A stretch of 64,000 bases of DNA from Latrodectus hesperus (GCA_037975125.1 CM075862.1:62596779-62660778), one strand, 5' to 3'; numbered from the stretch's first letter, positions 1-18,403 are shown. Made by a program: numbers and translations. Notes: generated by a model from the letters alone, not told the origin.

Positions 1-521
1 AAATTAATTTTCAGTTTTGGGGTACTTAATTCGAAGTTGAGAAAAATGCTCACTAATATTTTTTTATTTTTTTCTATAAGATTTACAATCTAGATGAACA
101 AGGAAATAAATAGTTTATTTTTCATTTGTACGAAATCCTAAATTTGTATCAAATTGGGAAGCAAAAGCTGTCGCAAATTGAATGAAAGCAAATTTTCCTA
201 TACAAAAATAGCTATACTTTCACATAGCTATGCAATTATCAAGTAAGCATTTTTAGTGTCTACAATTTATTACATTAAATTTACAAGTGGAAAATGTTAG
301 TTTATAAATTTACAAATTATACACATATTAGTAATATTATGTAACTAAGCAAATACATTTATGAAAATCTCAGCCACATAAATCATTTTTGCATTTTAAT
401 AGAAACACGGAAGGCCCTTTATATTTCAATGTTTTAATTTACACATGATTATCAAATATATTGTTAAAAATTAACCTTAATGGATTGACCGCTCCGTAGC
501 GCCATTGCCTACAATGTCTGT
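1..521. other. AT-rich stretch, no gene seen
   Basis: No open frame of note and no repeat I recognise. The base composition turns less AT-rich from about 480, just ahead of the fold-back element. Confidence 0.6.
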
Positions 522-767
522 GGCACAGGTGCCGTATAATCCATGATGCCAAATTATGAGATTGGCGAATTTTCTTATGTATCTGGCAACCTCGTTTTTA
601 TTATGTCATACATATGGGGAACTATAAGAATTATGCAGCAGAAAATTCTATTTCGGTAACTCTTGTATTTACGTCATCACACACATCGCGATAAGTCTCT
701 TGGTAACATTTCTTCATCGCCAAAAAATTCAGAATTTGGAATCATGGATTTTACGGCACCTGTGCCG
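522..767. mobile_element. Fold-back / MITE-like element with 38-bp inverted ends
   Basis: The arm at 522-559 is the reverse complement of 729-766 with only a few mismatches. Each arm opens with the self-complementary motif GGCACAGGTGCC. The 7-mer TGTCTGT lies directly before the left arm (515-521) and again at 768-774, one base past the right arm, which fits a target-site duplication of 7-8 bp. The 169 bp between the arms hold no coding frame. This is seen directly. The superfamily is not clear: the duplication length would suit hAT or Mutator-type DNA transposons, but the termini do not match either consensus that I know. Confidence 0.7.
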
Positions 768-784
768 TGTCTGTATTTGTTTTT

Positions 785-994
785 GTGACAGAGAACCCTG
801 ATGTGAGACGAATTCATTCTGAAGAGATGGTCATACTAACCTGAAACCATAAGTGTTTGCAGTTGACAAGCATGATTTGTTATCAGTTTATCGAACCACT
901 GAAAGGATGAAAGGCTGAGTTGACCTTGCCTAGTCCGAAGATAGAACCTCAGATCTGTGAATTGGGAGTACAAACGCTATTACTACGCCACCTG
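785..994 (-). repeat. tRNA-derived SINE, reverse strand
   Basis: Read on the minus strand from about 994, the sequence starts with an A-box-like segment (GGTGGCGTAGTAATAGCG), then a degenerate B-box (GGTTCTATCTTC) about 30 nt further on. It continues into GACTCAGCCTTTCATCCTTT and CGATAAACTGA-like text, close to the conserved tRNA-related/body motif of SINEs known in several invertebrates. The 3' tail (left side here) is unclear. No target duplication was found. It lies 20 bp beyond the fold-back element, so the two could have inserted independently. Confidence 0.55.
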
Positions 995-3062
995 AAATCA
1001 AAATATATTGTTAGATACAAATATGTGTGAATTTCTTAAAATTTTATCATGCAATTAAATTATTCAAAGTCATTCATTAAAATTTCTATGAGTATGCATA
1101 TATTATTCTTTGTAAATTTATTTCTATGATTTTTGATATCTATCCAAATTGATTTTTATATCTTGCGAATAAATTAATTTTGAGAAGAGTTGAAATATAA
1201 ATTTTAATGCGTTTTAAATCTTGCTAATATTTACGAAAAATGTCTTTTATGATAAAAAATAAATGTAGATTATTAGCCAAAAAAAAAAAAATTTTATTTA
1301 ATATATTTTGTAAGTTGTTTTTTTATATTCTCAAATATTTTATATTTTAAATTTCTTTAGCATTTTTTGAAAATTTTATGAAGCGAAATATTCAATTAAG
1401 TCGTATTTTATGAAGTAAAATCTTGTTTCCTTTCGAAGACGGATGATCAGAGAAAAGAGATTTAACTTTCAGGAAGAGATTGTTTCTGCATTTTCCTGCT
1501 TAAAAGGAATTTTTGCTTTGTAGAGGTATAAATTCTGCATACATATTCTCCATCTGCTTGTTTCCATAACACAGGAATAAATACATTCCTCTCTATTTGC
1601 TATTCAGAATAAATATTTTATTTTTGTTAAAGACTGAAGGAAAAATATCATTTTGTTTCGATGGTATAAGAAAACCGATATAATAGAATAAGAAAACGGA
1701 ATGTTTCTCATTTAATTATCTTCAATAATTTATATTTATAAAATGTTAATCTTATGCAACTATATGGGAAAAAAAATCTGATGCATTGATACGTTTTCTA
1801 CAAATACATATTTTATAATTAGCTTTAAATTTGTATTTATCATAATTTATAATAATGTTTAATTTAGCATTTCTAAAAATGCGTTTCTTAAGGTTAAATG
1901 AAATGGTAAATGTTGTTTTTGTTACAAATATAAGAGTTTAAATTTTAAAAACAAAAAGGATGTATATTAATATTATATGATTTTAAAAATATATTTAGAG
2001 AAAGCTAAGTTTAAATTTCATGTTGTAAATAGAAATTCAGATGTGATAAGTTAGATTTGCTTAAATATGTAATAAATTTTAAGACAGATATTATTTACAA
2101 ACCATTTATTTATCAGGCCCATAAAAAAAATTCATTTTATATTTTGTCATTTATATTATTAATAAGTAAATGAATGAAAAATCAAAAGAAAATTCACCAA
2201 CGAATCACATATATGATTTGAAGTTTAATTAATTTCTGTAATTCATTGAATTGAAGTGCGAATATAAAATACTGAGCAAAATTGTACTTTGAGAGGAAAT
2301 GTTACTCTTAAACACATATGTATAAAATATGAATACAAAATCACCTGAAAATTTTCCATTTTTTGATTTCAATTAATAATTTAAAGAAAAAATTTTACAA
2401 TTAATAAAATAATATCTATACATTTAGTCTACGCTTTTGTGTGGCATAAATTCACAAAGTTAATTGGCGATGAAAAGCTGAACTAGTAAATGTGAATGTG
2501 ATTAGCTCCAATATTTTTTGCAGTATTATTATTTTGCTTAACAATACTCAGTCTGATTATATTATTAGTTAAGTGAGATCAACACCTAAGTATAAAATTT
2601 CTAATATAAAATTTTATTACACTTAATTTTTAAACAGTTAATGACTTGTAAAGGGACGCTGCTTGTTCTACATGGAGAACACAAGGCAAAGTGATGTAAA
2701 GAGTTTGGCCGAAACTAGTTTGGTTCCAGGAAATATGAATGTGCAAAATTAATATTTTTTTTTCAATAACCTGTTACTGATTTTATTTTTTAAGCTTGTA
2801 ACAGTTAAAAATTTGGAAGAAAATTGTCGAACGCTTTTTTGCCTTAAATATAAGGAAATACTCAGTATTTTTTTACAGTGGGCTACACTATTGTTGTAAA
2901 AAAATTTCATTTGTGTCCAGGTTGTTTTATTTGCGAATATTGTTTTATTGATTTAAAAATATAATATTCTTTGTTGAACTATTATTTACAATAATTGAGG
3001 TGAGGAATAGTAATTTTTGAGGACTTTCTTCATGGCAATTAAATGTAAAATTGAAATACACA
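995..3062. other. AT-rich stretch, no gene seen
   Basis: A slightly GC-richer patch at 2641-2745 includes a 17-codon frame starting at 2641, too short to call. Nothing else stands out before the left terminal repeat of the Tc1-like element. Confidence 0.6.
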
Positions 3063-3247
3063 CTCATGTCTATAAATTAAGGATAATCCGAGTTCAGGCA
3101 AAGAAAGAGACAGAAGCAAAACAAATGAGACTTATTTGTAAAGTTTATTTATTAAACAAAAGGTAAAGAGCAAAAAATAGTTATATTTTTGACATCATAG
3201 ATAAAAATTGCGATTTTTACTCCCTGGAACGAATTTCAAAGAAGAAC

Positions 3248-3735
3248 CTATTTACAAAAACCATTATAACATGGTTGGTATGATGGTTTATACATAGGAT
3301 GCCCCTCAGACAATGCAGTACAAGGCCTAGGCATGCTGAGTATCAAATTATCGATCTGATCTTGGGGAATATTACACCACTCACATCAAGCAATGATCAC
3401 TGAAAGTTCCTGTTGACAAGAGGGAAGGGGTTGACGGGGTGCAATTCGTCGGCCAAGCATGTCCCACACATGCTCTATTGGATACAAGTCCGGTGAGTAT
3501 GCTGGCCAGTCCATACCGGTGATATCCTCCGATTGAAATCACTCGTCTACAATATTTGCACGATGAGTACGGGCGTTGTCATCCATTAGCAGAAATTCTG
3601 CAACCATGGCACCACGAAACAAACGTACATGTTGTTCCAGAATGACATTCCTATAGATGCGGCCTGTCATGGTTACATTCTAAAAATGCAGGTTAGTTCT
3701 GGAACCCAAAATAATTCCTCCCCAAATGAGTATTC
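3248..3735 (-). pseudogene. Tc1-like transposase, C-terminal part
   Basis: Translating leftwards gives the C-terminal half of a Tc1-type DDE transposase. It has IWGGIILGSRT near its start, the second catalytic aspartate in MDDNAR, and the third acidic residue in the segment SPDLYPIEHVWDMLGRRIA. It then runs into the NLILSMPRPC-type tail and a TAG at 3248-3250. In-frame stops interrupt it in three places (after NLHF, in IVDE, and in the position before CEW). The first catalytic aspartate, normally in an SDES-type motif, is absent because that region is missing from the locus. The frame joins the hAT target duplication exactly, which shows that the hAT inserted within the coding sequence. Confidence 0.85.
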
Positions 3736-3974
3736 CAGTGATTCTCAACCTGTGGGGCGCACCGCCTAGGGGGCGCAAGCACACTAGTGGGGGGGCACAA
3801 ACATATCCAAGAGAAAGTGTTATTTAAAAAAAATTGATTAAGTGACTGAAAGGAAAGAACACACACACATACAAAATACATTTCGACATATTTACTAATT
3901 AACGTATTAAATTAAAACAACTTACTAAGTTAAAAACAAATTTAATAATTATTAGTAACTTCCTTGGGACTGTC

Positions 3975-4083
3975 TTTCAGAGGTTTTAAGTCACTTATTT
4001 TTTACAGAGGTTTTAAGTCAGAGGTTCACAGAGGTTTTATCACAGTGGTTTTAACTTATCACAGAGGTTTTATGTCACAGAGT
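3975..4083. repeat. Short irregular tandem repeat in the hAT 3' region
   Basis: A unit resembling CAGAGGTTTTAAGTCA recurs about five times with variable spacing, just downstream of the hAT stop region. It looks like a local expansion within the element. Confidence 0.6.
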
Positions 4084-4084
4084 T

Positions 4085-5524
4085 TATTCGTTTTTCGAAG
4101 GAGGGTTTAATATTAGAAATAAACACTCTCAGTTTTTTTTTTCTATATTTAGTTGAGATATATATTTTGTCTTCAAAGAAGCCACCGCAGAAAATCCAGT
4201 TTCACAAAGGTAAGATGTTGAAAATGGTAGTAGAATGCGAAATGCTCTTGTTTTTAGTGCAGAAAATTCAGAGTGATTTATTAATCAGTTATCTTTTGGT
4301 TTCACCTCTTGCCGCGAAGTCTTTGAAGGTTTCTTTCTCTTCAATTGAGAGTCCTTCGGGAGTATTTTGAAATGGATCCCTCACCCACTTGCAACTTGAT
4401 ATCAGTTTGTCATCAGCAAGAAACTACTTTTTAAAATTCTTTGCTAGCATTGCTAAATGATTTTCAAAGGTTACAAAACAACTTTTACATGTTGTTCTTA
4501 CGCCTTGTAAGTTTTAATACAATCATTCAAATTTGCAAACATTGTTAAGTTTTCTTTCTTAAAATTTCTGCTCCATAAATCCCATTTCCTACAAAAAGCA
4601 TTAACCTTATCACTCGTATCCAATATATATGTATTTGCTACTTGCAGTTGAAGATTCAAGTTATTTAATTTCTCGAATATAGCTACTCACATGTAGCACA
4701 TATTTCTTCAGAGATAAACTATCACGAAAATTCTCAGCTTCCGGTCTGTTTTCCTCTTCTAAGAAAACGTCGATTTCTTCTCTTCATTCATAAACACGTT
4801 GAAAACATTTCCCTCGTGATAACTATCTTACCTCGCAATAAAATAGTAACGCTGAATGTACTGCACCCATGTCTTTACAAAGAGCGGAAAATATTCTTGA
4901 TTTCAGGGGTCTCATTTTTATATAATTTACTACGGTTACAACGGTAGTTAACACAATATTCAAACCAGGATTCATTTCTTTGGAAGCCAAAGCTTCTCTG
5001 AGGATCATGCAGTGTGTCTAGACGCACTGTGGCAATTTTTGTTTCACAAGTGCTTGCATACTTTGAAATTTTTCGGACATAGAACGAGCACCATCGGTGC
5101 ATATTCTAACGCAATTTTTCCATTTTATGTTTGCCTCGTTCGTTAAATCATTTAAGATAGCAAATAATGTGAGTGCTGTTGCTTTGAGTTCTATTGGTTT
5201 GCAGAAAAGTAATTCTTCTACTACAGACAAATCGTCACAAAATCTAACATTGGCAATGAAATGCGAATCTTTATTACTATCAGTTGCTCCATCGAGTTGT
5301 ATTGGAAACAATTTGTCACGCAACTTCGACATAAACTGACACTCTACATCTTCAGCTATATCAGCAATTCGACGGGCAACAGTATCATTTGAAAGAGGTA
5401 TATACTGCTATTGTTTTGCAAAATTATCTCCAAGTGTAATTTCTACTATCTCAATTGCGGCTGGCAAAATAAGCCCTTCACCAATGGTGTGAGGCTTTTA
5501 ACAACTGGCTATTTTATATGAAAG
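4085..5524 (-). pseudogene. hAT transposase, ZBED5/SCAND3-like, N-terminus lost
   Basis: Leftward translation in several frames gives a recognisable hAT transposase. KPHTIGEGLILPA lies near 5490, and the RNase-H-like core with LDGATDSNKDS (first catalytic Asp) lies near 5290. Next come CTDGARSM (second Asp) near 5090 and REALASKEMN with RPLKSRIFSALCKDMGA at 4860-5000. The C-terminal dimerisation segment LPFSTSYLCETGFSAVASL ends near 4165. In-frame stops and at least three frameshifts are present; one lies in an A-run at 4131-4142. The BED zinc finger expected at the N-terminus is missing. The protein would have cut and pasted its own element; this copy cannot. Confidence 0.85.
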
Positions 5525-5894
5525 TGGAACACACCTGACAGGCCTACGAGCATATAGACCAATGTTCGCTAAGCGTCTGTACATGGTATTTCTTGATTTT
5601 GTACTAACCGGTAGCTGAAGAGAGCTGACGAGACAGATCTGATGTTGTGCTCCGTCTGCTTCTTTTGGCAGTAGCTGCCAAATACCGGTCCTCATTCAGC
5701 ATTTTAACTCAGAGGCGACCTGTACTAAAACGTCTACTCACATTACCATCCTCTTGGAACCGTTGCCAAAGCCTGGAGATGACATTCTGTGTGATTCCAT
5801 GTTCCTCGGATACTTCCAGCTGGGTACGTCGACATTCCAGATGGCCGATAACTCTATCAGGTGAAACATCATCCAAATGCTTCCTTTGTGCCAC
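5525..5894 (-). pseudogene. Tc1-like transposase, N-terminal DNA-binding part
   Basis: The reading starts at a GTG (5892-5894) where the family normally has ATG; the residues that follow (RKHLDDVSPDRVIGHLE) fit the usual beginning. A paired-type helix-turn-helix follows (QLEVSEEHGITQNVISRLW), then a second HTH segment (TSDLSRQLSSATG) and RLANIGLYARRPVRCVPL. A stop replaces the residue after the STGR-L hook, and a second stop plus a frameshift occur after SSATG. The sequence then breaks off into hAT coding sequence. Upstream in-frame codons to 6053 are probably untranslated leader. Confidence 0.85.
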
Positions 5895-5965
5895 AACTAT
5901 GCGGTTATCGCACTGAAAGGCTCTTAAAGCGCTTGTGAACAGTTTTACTTCTTTGCAACCAGTCC

Positions 5966-5972
5966 TTATATA
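5966..5972 (-). promoter_or_regulatory. Possible TATA box of the Tc1 transposase
   Basis: TATATAA on the minus strand, about 72 bp upstream of the presumed start codon and inside the right terminal region of the element. Position is plausible, but such a motif is common by chance in DNA this AT-rich. Confidence 0.25.
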
Positions 5973-6146
5973 TCGCTCTCTTACATTCTCGTCATTGTGA
6001 CGTACTATCGACACCATCTGGTGGTTTCTTGTAATTTGCATATTATTTTTCAAGATGTGTGTGATAATTTATTTTACATGTGAAATTTTTATTTTAGAGT
6101 TCAATTTCTGTGTGATTCTGATTTATCCTTAATTTATGGTCCTGAG

Positions 6147-11060
<4,914 letters not shown>

Positions 11061-11652
11061 CGAGAACAACTCTTTTTGAAATAATAAATATATATTCTTG
11101 TATTCTTGTACTCTTTATAATATTGTAATATTGTTAGTTGACATTTGCTATCTGCTTCATGACTTTTAATCTATATATTCTATAGTCCAATCTTGTAATA
11201 TAAGATAGCTACACAAAACTTGTAATATACTGAATATGCTTTTTTCAAATATTTTTGATATGAGATTTGTAATATTTAGCAAAATCCTAAGGAATAAACA
11301 TTTTTAATTGAAAGTTTTAAAGAGAAATTTTGCAAGTTTATTAATGTAGAAAGAATTTGTCTTAAAAATATTAAAATAAAATTTAAAAAATATACATAAT
11401 AAATTCATAAAAATATATTTTTAAATTTTACTCATTTTCCATTAAATTTTAAATAATCCTGACAACAATATCATTTTAAATCATGTTGATTTCATGTTAC
11501 ATTCTGGTAAAGGAAAATATTTTGAATGTTAAAATATTACACTGTTAAATTGTTACATTGAATGTTAAAATATATTACAAATATTTCACATCTAAGAAAT
11601 TGCAACTTTAACATCAAAAAGAAAAACAGCTTTTAGTTATATCCTATTGCGT

Positions 11653-11709
11653 TAGATGGCAGCACTATTTTAGCTTCCTCCGGCCTGTTGTAAATCTCGC
11701 TAGATGGCG
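11653..11709 (+). promoter_or_regulatory. Paired TAGATGGC boxes
   Basis: TAGATGGCAGC at 11653 and GCTAGATGGCGAT with its box at 11701 lie 48 bp apart in a GC-richer island (11640-11760). The core resembles the AGATGGCG-type core bound by arthropod CTCF and by Pho/YY1-like factors. A similar pair, 40 bp apart, occurs in each Helitron copy here, so this could also be a worn Helitron fragment. Confidence 0.3.
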
Positions 11710-13029
11710 ATACTTACTCCGTTTATTCAAATCATATCTACTACCTACGCGCGAATATAGTAATTAAACTTTGAATGAATTGATAAGATATAATCCAATC
11801 AACTTTTGAAATTTGAAGCAATAATTATATACCGATGTATATGTAACTTAAAAAAAGTACTGTTTTATCTCTTTTTTATTTCAGATGTTTAAAAATTTTT
11901 TAGCCATTTATTAACATCATAAATATCATGTGTTTAAAAAACATCAATTTCTTAAATTCTATAAGAAATTTTACATTAGGAAATGTGTATTGTGAAATAA
12001 TTATAATTTTTTTATATTTATAATATCTTTTAATATATCACATCTTATTAAAACACTTATAGATAATTTAAAAGATGAATAAAAATAAAATTTATTTGAT
12101 AATTTGTTCATTAATCTTTATTCAAGAAATAACTATCCTTGTTCACTTATTTTACTTTCCCACTTACATACTTAAATTATATATGCTTTTATTTCATGAA
12201 AAAAAACTATCGAATTAAATATGCATGAGTATGACCAGATTTCATTCTGATTTATTCTGACGAATTTTAGAGACATAATATGTTTACTATTTGTCTATGT
12301 GTGTGAATGTGTGTATGTATATATATCTATATATAATAGAATATATGAGTGTGTGTGTGTGTTCTATTCTCATAACATTTTTTAATCAAAATGAAAATAT
12401 TTAAAATGGAATAAATTATTTAACACTAAAAAAATATAAATAAGGAAACAATTTTGAAACAAAATTAAGTAAATTCTTTCTTTTAAATAAAAATTATTAT
12501 ATTTCTTGCATTATGTGTCAAAAATGTTATGTATCAAAGGAATGTATCATCCTATCCTTATAGAATAGGAAGTCAACAATAAAAGTGTGTATTCATGCCA
12601 CGATACTTCGAAAAATGCGGATTTTCATATGTTTCTTGTTTGTGAAAATTATTTATTGGTGCAGAATGGTATAAATTATATTATTTAAATTTTTTTATTT
12701 TATTTATATTACATTACTTTTATATTTTTTAATTTTTTCATAAATATATTAACAACATGGATATTCAATTTTTTTTCTTATTTAATTATTCAAGAGTTCC
12801 TCAATTGTTATAAAGCATTAACTTTTTGAGATAAATTAAGATATTAGTATACCCTATTTTAATAAATAGGGGATACTAATATCTTAATATATCTTATCTT
12901 AATAAATCTTATTAACTGGAAATACATATTTCTTGTCAGTTAGCTATTTAAAAACAATTTAAAAGACTATAATTTTCTTAACTTCTTCTTTTTACTCATT
13001 TCTCTTCATTAGTATAGCTAAGCAACTAA
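11710..13029. other. AT-rich stretch with minor simple repeats
   Basis: An imperfect TG/TA-rich microsatellite lies at 12294-12362. Apart from the hairpin at 12837-12886 nothing coding or repetitive was recognised. Confidence 0.55.
12837..12886. repeat. Inverted repeat, 22-bp arms, 6-nt spacer
   Basis: TAAGATATTAGTATACCC.. at 12837-12858 pairs with 12865-12886 with one mismatch. The spacer is only 6 nt, so the DNA could extrude as a cruciform or be a very small fold-back element. A loop this short is unlike a typical miRNA precursor. Confidence 0.85.
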
Positions 13030-13407
13030 TTGAAGAAGAATTCAATTAAATTGTGTCATGTTACAGAAAATCTTTTGTATTTATTTTCCCACAGGCCACA
13101 TCAAACTACTCACGTTTACTCCAAATGTCTTCCGGCACGCCCACCAACAACAAGTCATTACTATGTAGGAAAACATTTAACCTCTTCAGAACAAATTAGC
13201 ACAAAGGGAAACAACTCCTGGAAGCATGATATCCTTAATCTTGTTGCAACAAAAGCGACACCTCAGCAATTAACTTCTTTGTTCACTCATTCACAGAGTT
13301 TTCCGTCTACTTGTATTTTTATATATATATACCATTACTGCCAGGAGCGAAGTCTGGTGTTTACGAATGTTGGTAGGAAAGTTTTCATTCCTGATTTGTA
13401 TCAGTAG
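13030..13407 (+). other. Unassigned open frame, possible exon or RNA
   Basis: A 125-codon frame lies in one of the few GC-richer islands not explained by a transposon. A pyrimidine-rich tract ending in CAG at about 13094 precedes the GC-richer part, so a splice acceptor is possible. The predicted residues (Pro/Thr/His-rich start, then a Tyr-Ile run from a short TA repeat) match no family I know. It could be chance, an untranslated exon, or an old transposon piece. Confidence 0.15.
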
Positions 13408-13901
13408 CCACAAAAGCAATTCATCAAATGGGGGGAAAAAGAAAAATATTAAAGTGAACGGAAGTGAATGTATATATAGAGAGATCACATATCCTTAAGC
13501 TGTTTCACTCTGAAAGAATGTTGATTGGGCATAATTTTTTTATTTTTTTATTTTTATTTATTATTTTTTATTCCGACTAGAAGAGCATTTTTTTCTAGTT
13601 AATGATAACATCCATCTATAATGATAAAAATATTAAGTGATTAATATCCCCTTTCATGTTTGTTTAATTTTTTCAGATAATTATTTCTCTTAAAGTATGT
13701 ACACAGGGATGGCATTTCCCGAAACCCAAATATCGCATAAAGTAAAAACGAAGAGTTTTTTGAATTAAATATTCCAATTAACCAAACTATAAGCATATTA
13801 ATAGAGAAAGAAACTCATATTTATAAACTACATACCAGTTACAATTTTAAGCAAACATTACGAAAATATACCCTCTAGAACTTAAAAATAAGAAAATTTC
13901 T

Positions 13902-14014
<113 letters not shown>

Positions 14015-14016
14015 CA

Positions 14017-16752
<2,736 letters not shown>

Positions 16753-16952
16753 CTTAAGCGAGCATTAGATAATAGTCAAGCATAGACAAATACATGGTCA
16801 ATGTTGTTCGGAAAAGGAAATCAAAAAAATTGTCTGATGAAATCTTAAATTTTAAGTATACCAGTACTGAAACCAAAATATAATTTAGTAATAAATCCCT
16901 CTTTGAAATATCGACAAGTGTAGATGATGATTTTTCTATGCTAATTTTTTTC

Positions 16953-17075
16953 ATTGTATTACCATTTTAAATATCCTACATTTGTGAAGCTGGATTTTTT
17001 GTGGTAACTTCTTTGACGACAACATATATATTTAATCTACGTATAGAAAAAATTGAAAGTGTCTATTTCTATTAA
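16953..17075 (+). pseudogene. hAT transposase C-terminal dimerisation segment
   Basis: The frame reads IVLPF, a stop, then ISYICEAGFFVVTSL and NLRIEK before a TAA at 17073-17075. This is the conserved C-terminal hAT block with the CEAGF signature. It is equivalent to the CETGF block at about 4180 in the other copy, but on the opposite strand. The sequence upstream is too decayed to translate. Confidence 0.75.
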
Positions 17076-17248
17076 ACCTTTTTCTTGAAGAAATGTATCT
17101 CTGCAAGATGGAACCCCAAGGTTTTATTAAATTTATTATAATTTAGTAAGTTTTAATTAATTTCTTATTCAAAACTTACTAAATTCAGTAAAATAATAAG
17201 AAGTTAAATTTTTTTATGTCAAAATATATTTTGTTTTGAATGTGTATG

Positions 17249-17344
17249 TGCTTATCATGTAATAATATATAAATGTAATAACATATAATATATAAATGCT
17301 TATCATGTAATAATATATAAATAACATATAAATGTAAATTAATT
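17249..17344. repeat. Two-copy 48-bp tandem repeat in the hAT tail
   Basis: TGCTTATCATGTAATAATAT starts at 17249 and again at 17297. It lies between the hAT stop and its terminal repeat. Confidence 0.75.
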
Positions 17345-17550
17345 TTTTAAATAACATTTTCTCTTGAATATGCTCACGTCCTTCTAAGGGGTCACACTCC
17401 ACACGTTGAGAATCCCTGTATTAAACTAAAATTTCTCAAAATCCAATCATATTTACATATGCTTTTTTTATATTTTTTATTAAATAACAAATGCCAAAAA
17501 CTTAGAACTTTATTTCTACGGTTTCATAGATTAAATGATTAAATGATTGA

Positions 17551-17839
<289 letters not shown>

Positions 17840-17886
17840 TCATAAAGTTTAAATAACATTCATTATACAAAATTTCGACTTTTCAG

Positions 17887-17998
17887 GATCATATTCATTA
17901 CGAAGATTTATTTAGAGGAAACATGTTTGGTTTCTCTGGGGCTTTATTCCCACTCCCTTTGAAGCTGTCAAGTTTACTGTTAGTCAAGACAATTTTAG
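17887..17998 (+). other. Candidate 112-bp internal exon
   Basis: CTTTTCAG precedes 17887 and AG|GTGAGT-like sequence (GTGAGTT) begins at 17999, both good splice sites. The 112 bp are open in the first frame (37 codons, including YEDLFRGNMFGFSGALFPLP) and clearly less AT-rich than the surroundings. The product is not recognised. A chance match or an old repeat remains quite possible, and no partner exon was found. Confidence 0.22.
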
Positions 17999-18254
17999 GT
18001 GAGTTAAACATGACATGAGATATGCGTATCATTGTGTTGGGATCTCATAAGAGAGGGTGGGATTATAAATCAGAATGGTGTGCACTGCAATAGTGCAAAA
18101 GGTCAAGTCGTGAATACTTAATGCATTTTGGACAAAATGATTTGCACTTCTGAATAGTTAGTAGAAAGCAGATAATTCAAGCTCACTCTTTAAATATCAA
18201 ATATATGTTTATTATATTTAAATGTGTTTCATGATTTTTTAATTATTTCAAAAT

Positions 18255-18403
18255 AAGAAATATTGAAGGATTTATTATGTTATTAGCATGTAAAACTAAA
18301 TATTCATTTTTTTATGTCTCATATATTCCATACAATGTTCTCCAATTACATGTGACTTATTTTGTTAATCCTACTTAGATTCATGCATTAATTTAATTTT
18401 TAT
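18255..18403 (+). repeat. 150-bp direct repeat, copy 2
   Basis: Second copy of the unit at 17688-17839. The 415 bp between the copies hold the candidate exon. Confidence 0.85.

Larger units (their letters stand above)
3736..5524 (-). mobile_element. hAT transposon (ZBED5-like family) inserted in the Tc1
   Basis: The left terminus starts CAGTGATTCTCAACCTG at 3736, a typical hAT end. The 8 bp before it (3728-3735, GAGTATTC) belong to the Tc1 gene and would be the target duplication. The right end with its TIR and second target copy are absent: hAT coding sequence runs directly into Tc1 sequence at about 5524. A single deletion covering the hAT N-terminus and the adjacent Tc1 segment explains both losses. 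The same family occurs at 16.9-17.4 kb, where the last 80 bp before the TIR are alignable with this copy. Confidence 0.82.
3063..6146 (-). mobile_element. Tc1-like DNA transposon, split by a nested hAT
   Basis: The left end at 3063-3086 and the right end at 6123-6146 are imperfect inverted repeats; both contain the reverse-complementary core ATAAATTAAGGATAA. TA follows the right end, as expected for Tc1/mariner insertion; the matching left dinucleotide is CA, so it has decayed. The element codes leftwards. Its transposase gene is interrupted at 3735/3736 by a hAT copy and has stops and frameshifts, so it is dead. Removing the hAT leaves about 1.3 kb, shorter than a usual Tc1-like element of about 1.6 kb, because roughly 70-75 codons are missing. 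Confidence 0.8.
16753..17418 (+). mobile_element. hAT remnant, 3' end with terminal repeat
   Basis: The right end CGTTGAGAATCCCTG (17404-17418) is the hAT terminal repeat, differing by a few bases from the copy at 3736. The 3' untranslated part also aligns with that copy (TTTTTTAAATAACA..TTTCTCTTG). The left limit is my estimate, as no 5' terminal repeat was found. Confidence 0.7.

Noticed and set aside
12294..12362. CRISPR-like or satellite array
   Set aside because: It is an irregular TG/TA microsatellite; no regularly spaced repeats with unique spacers occur anywhere in the window.
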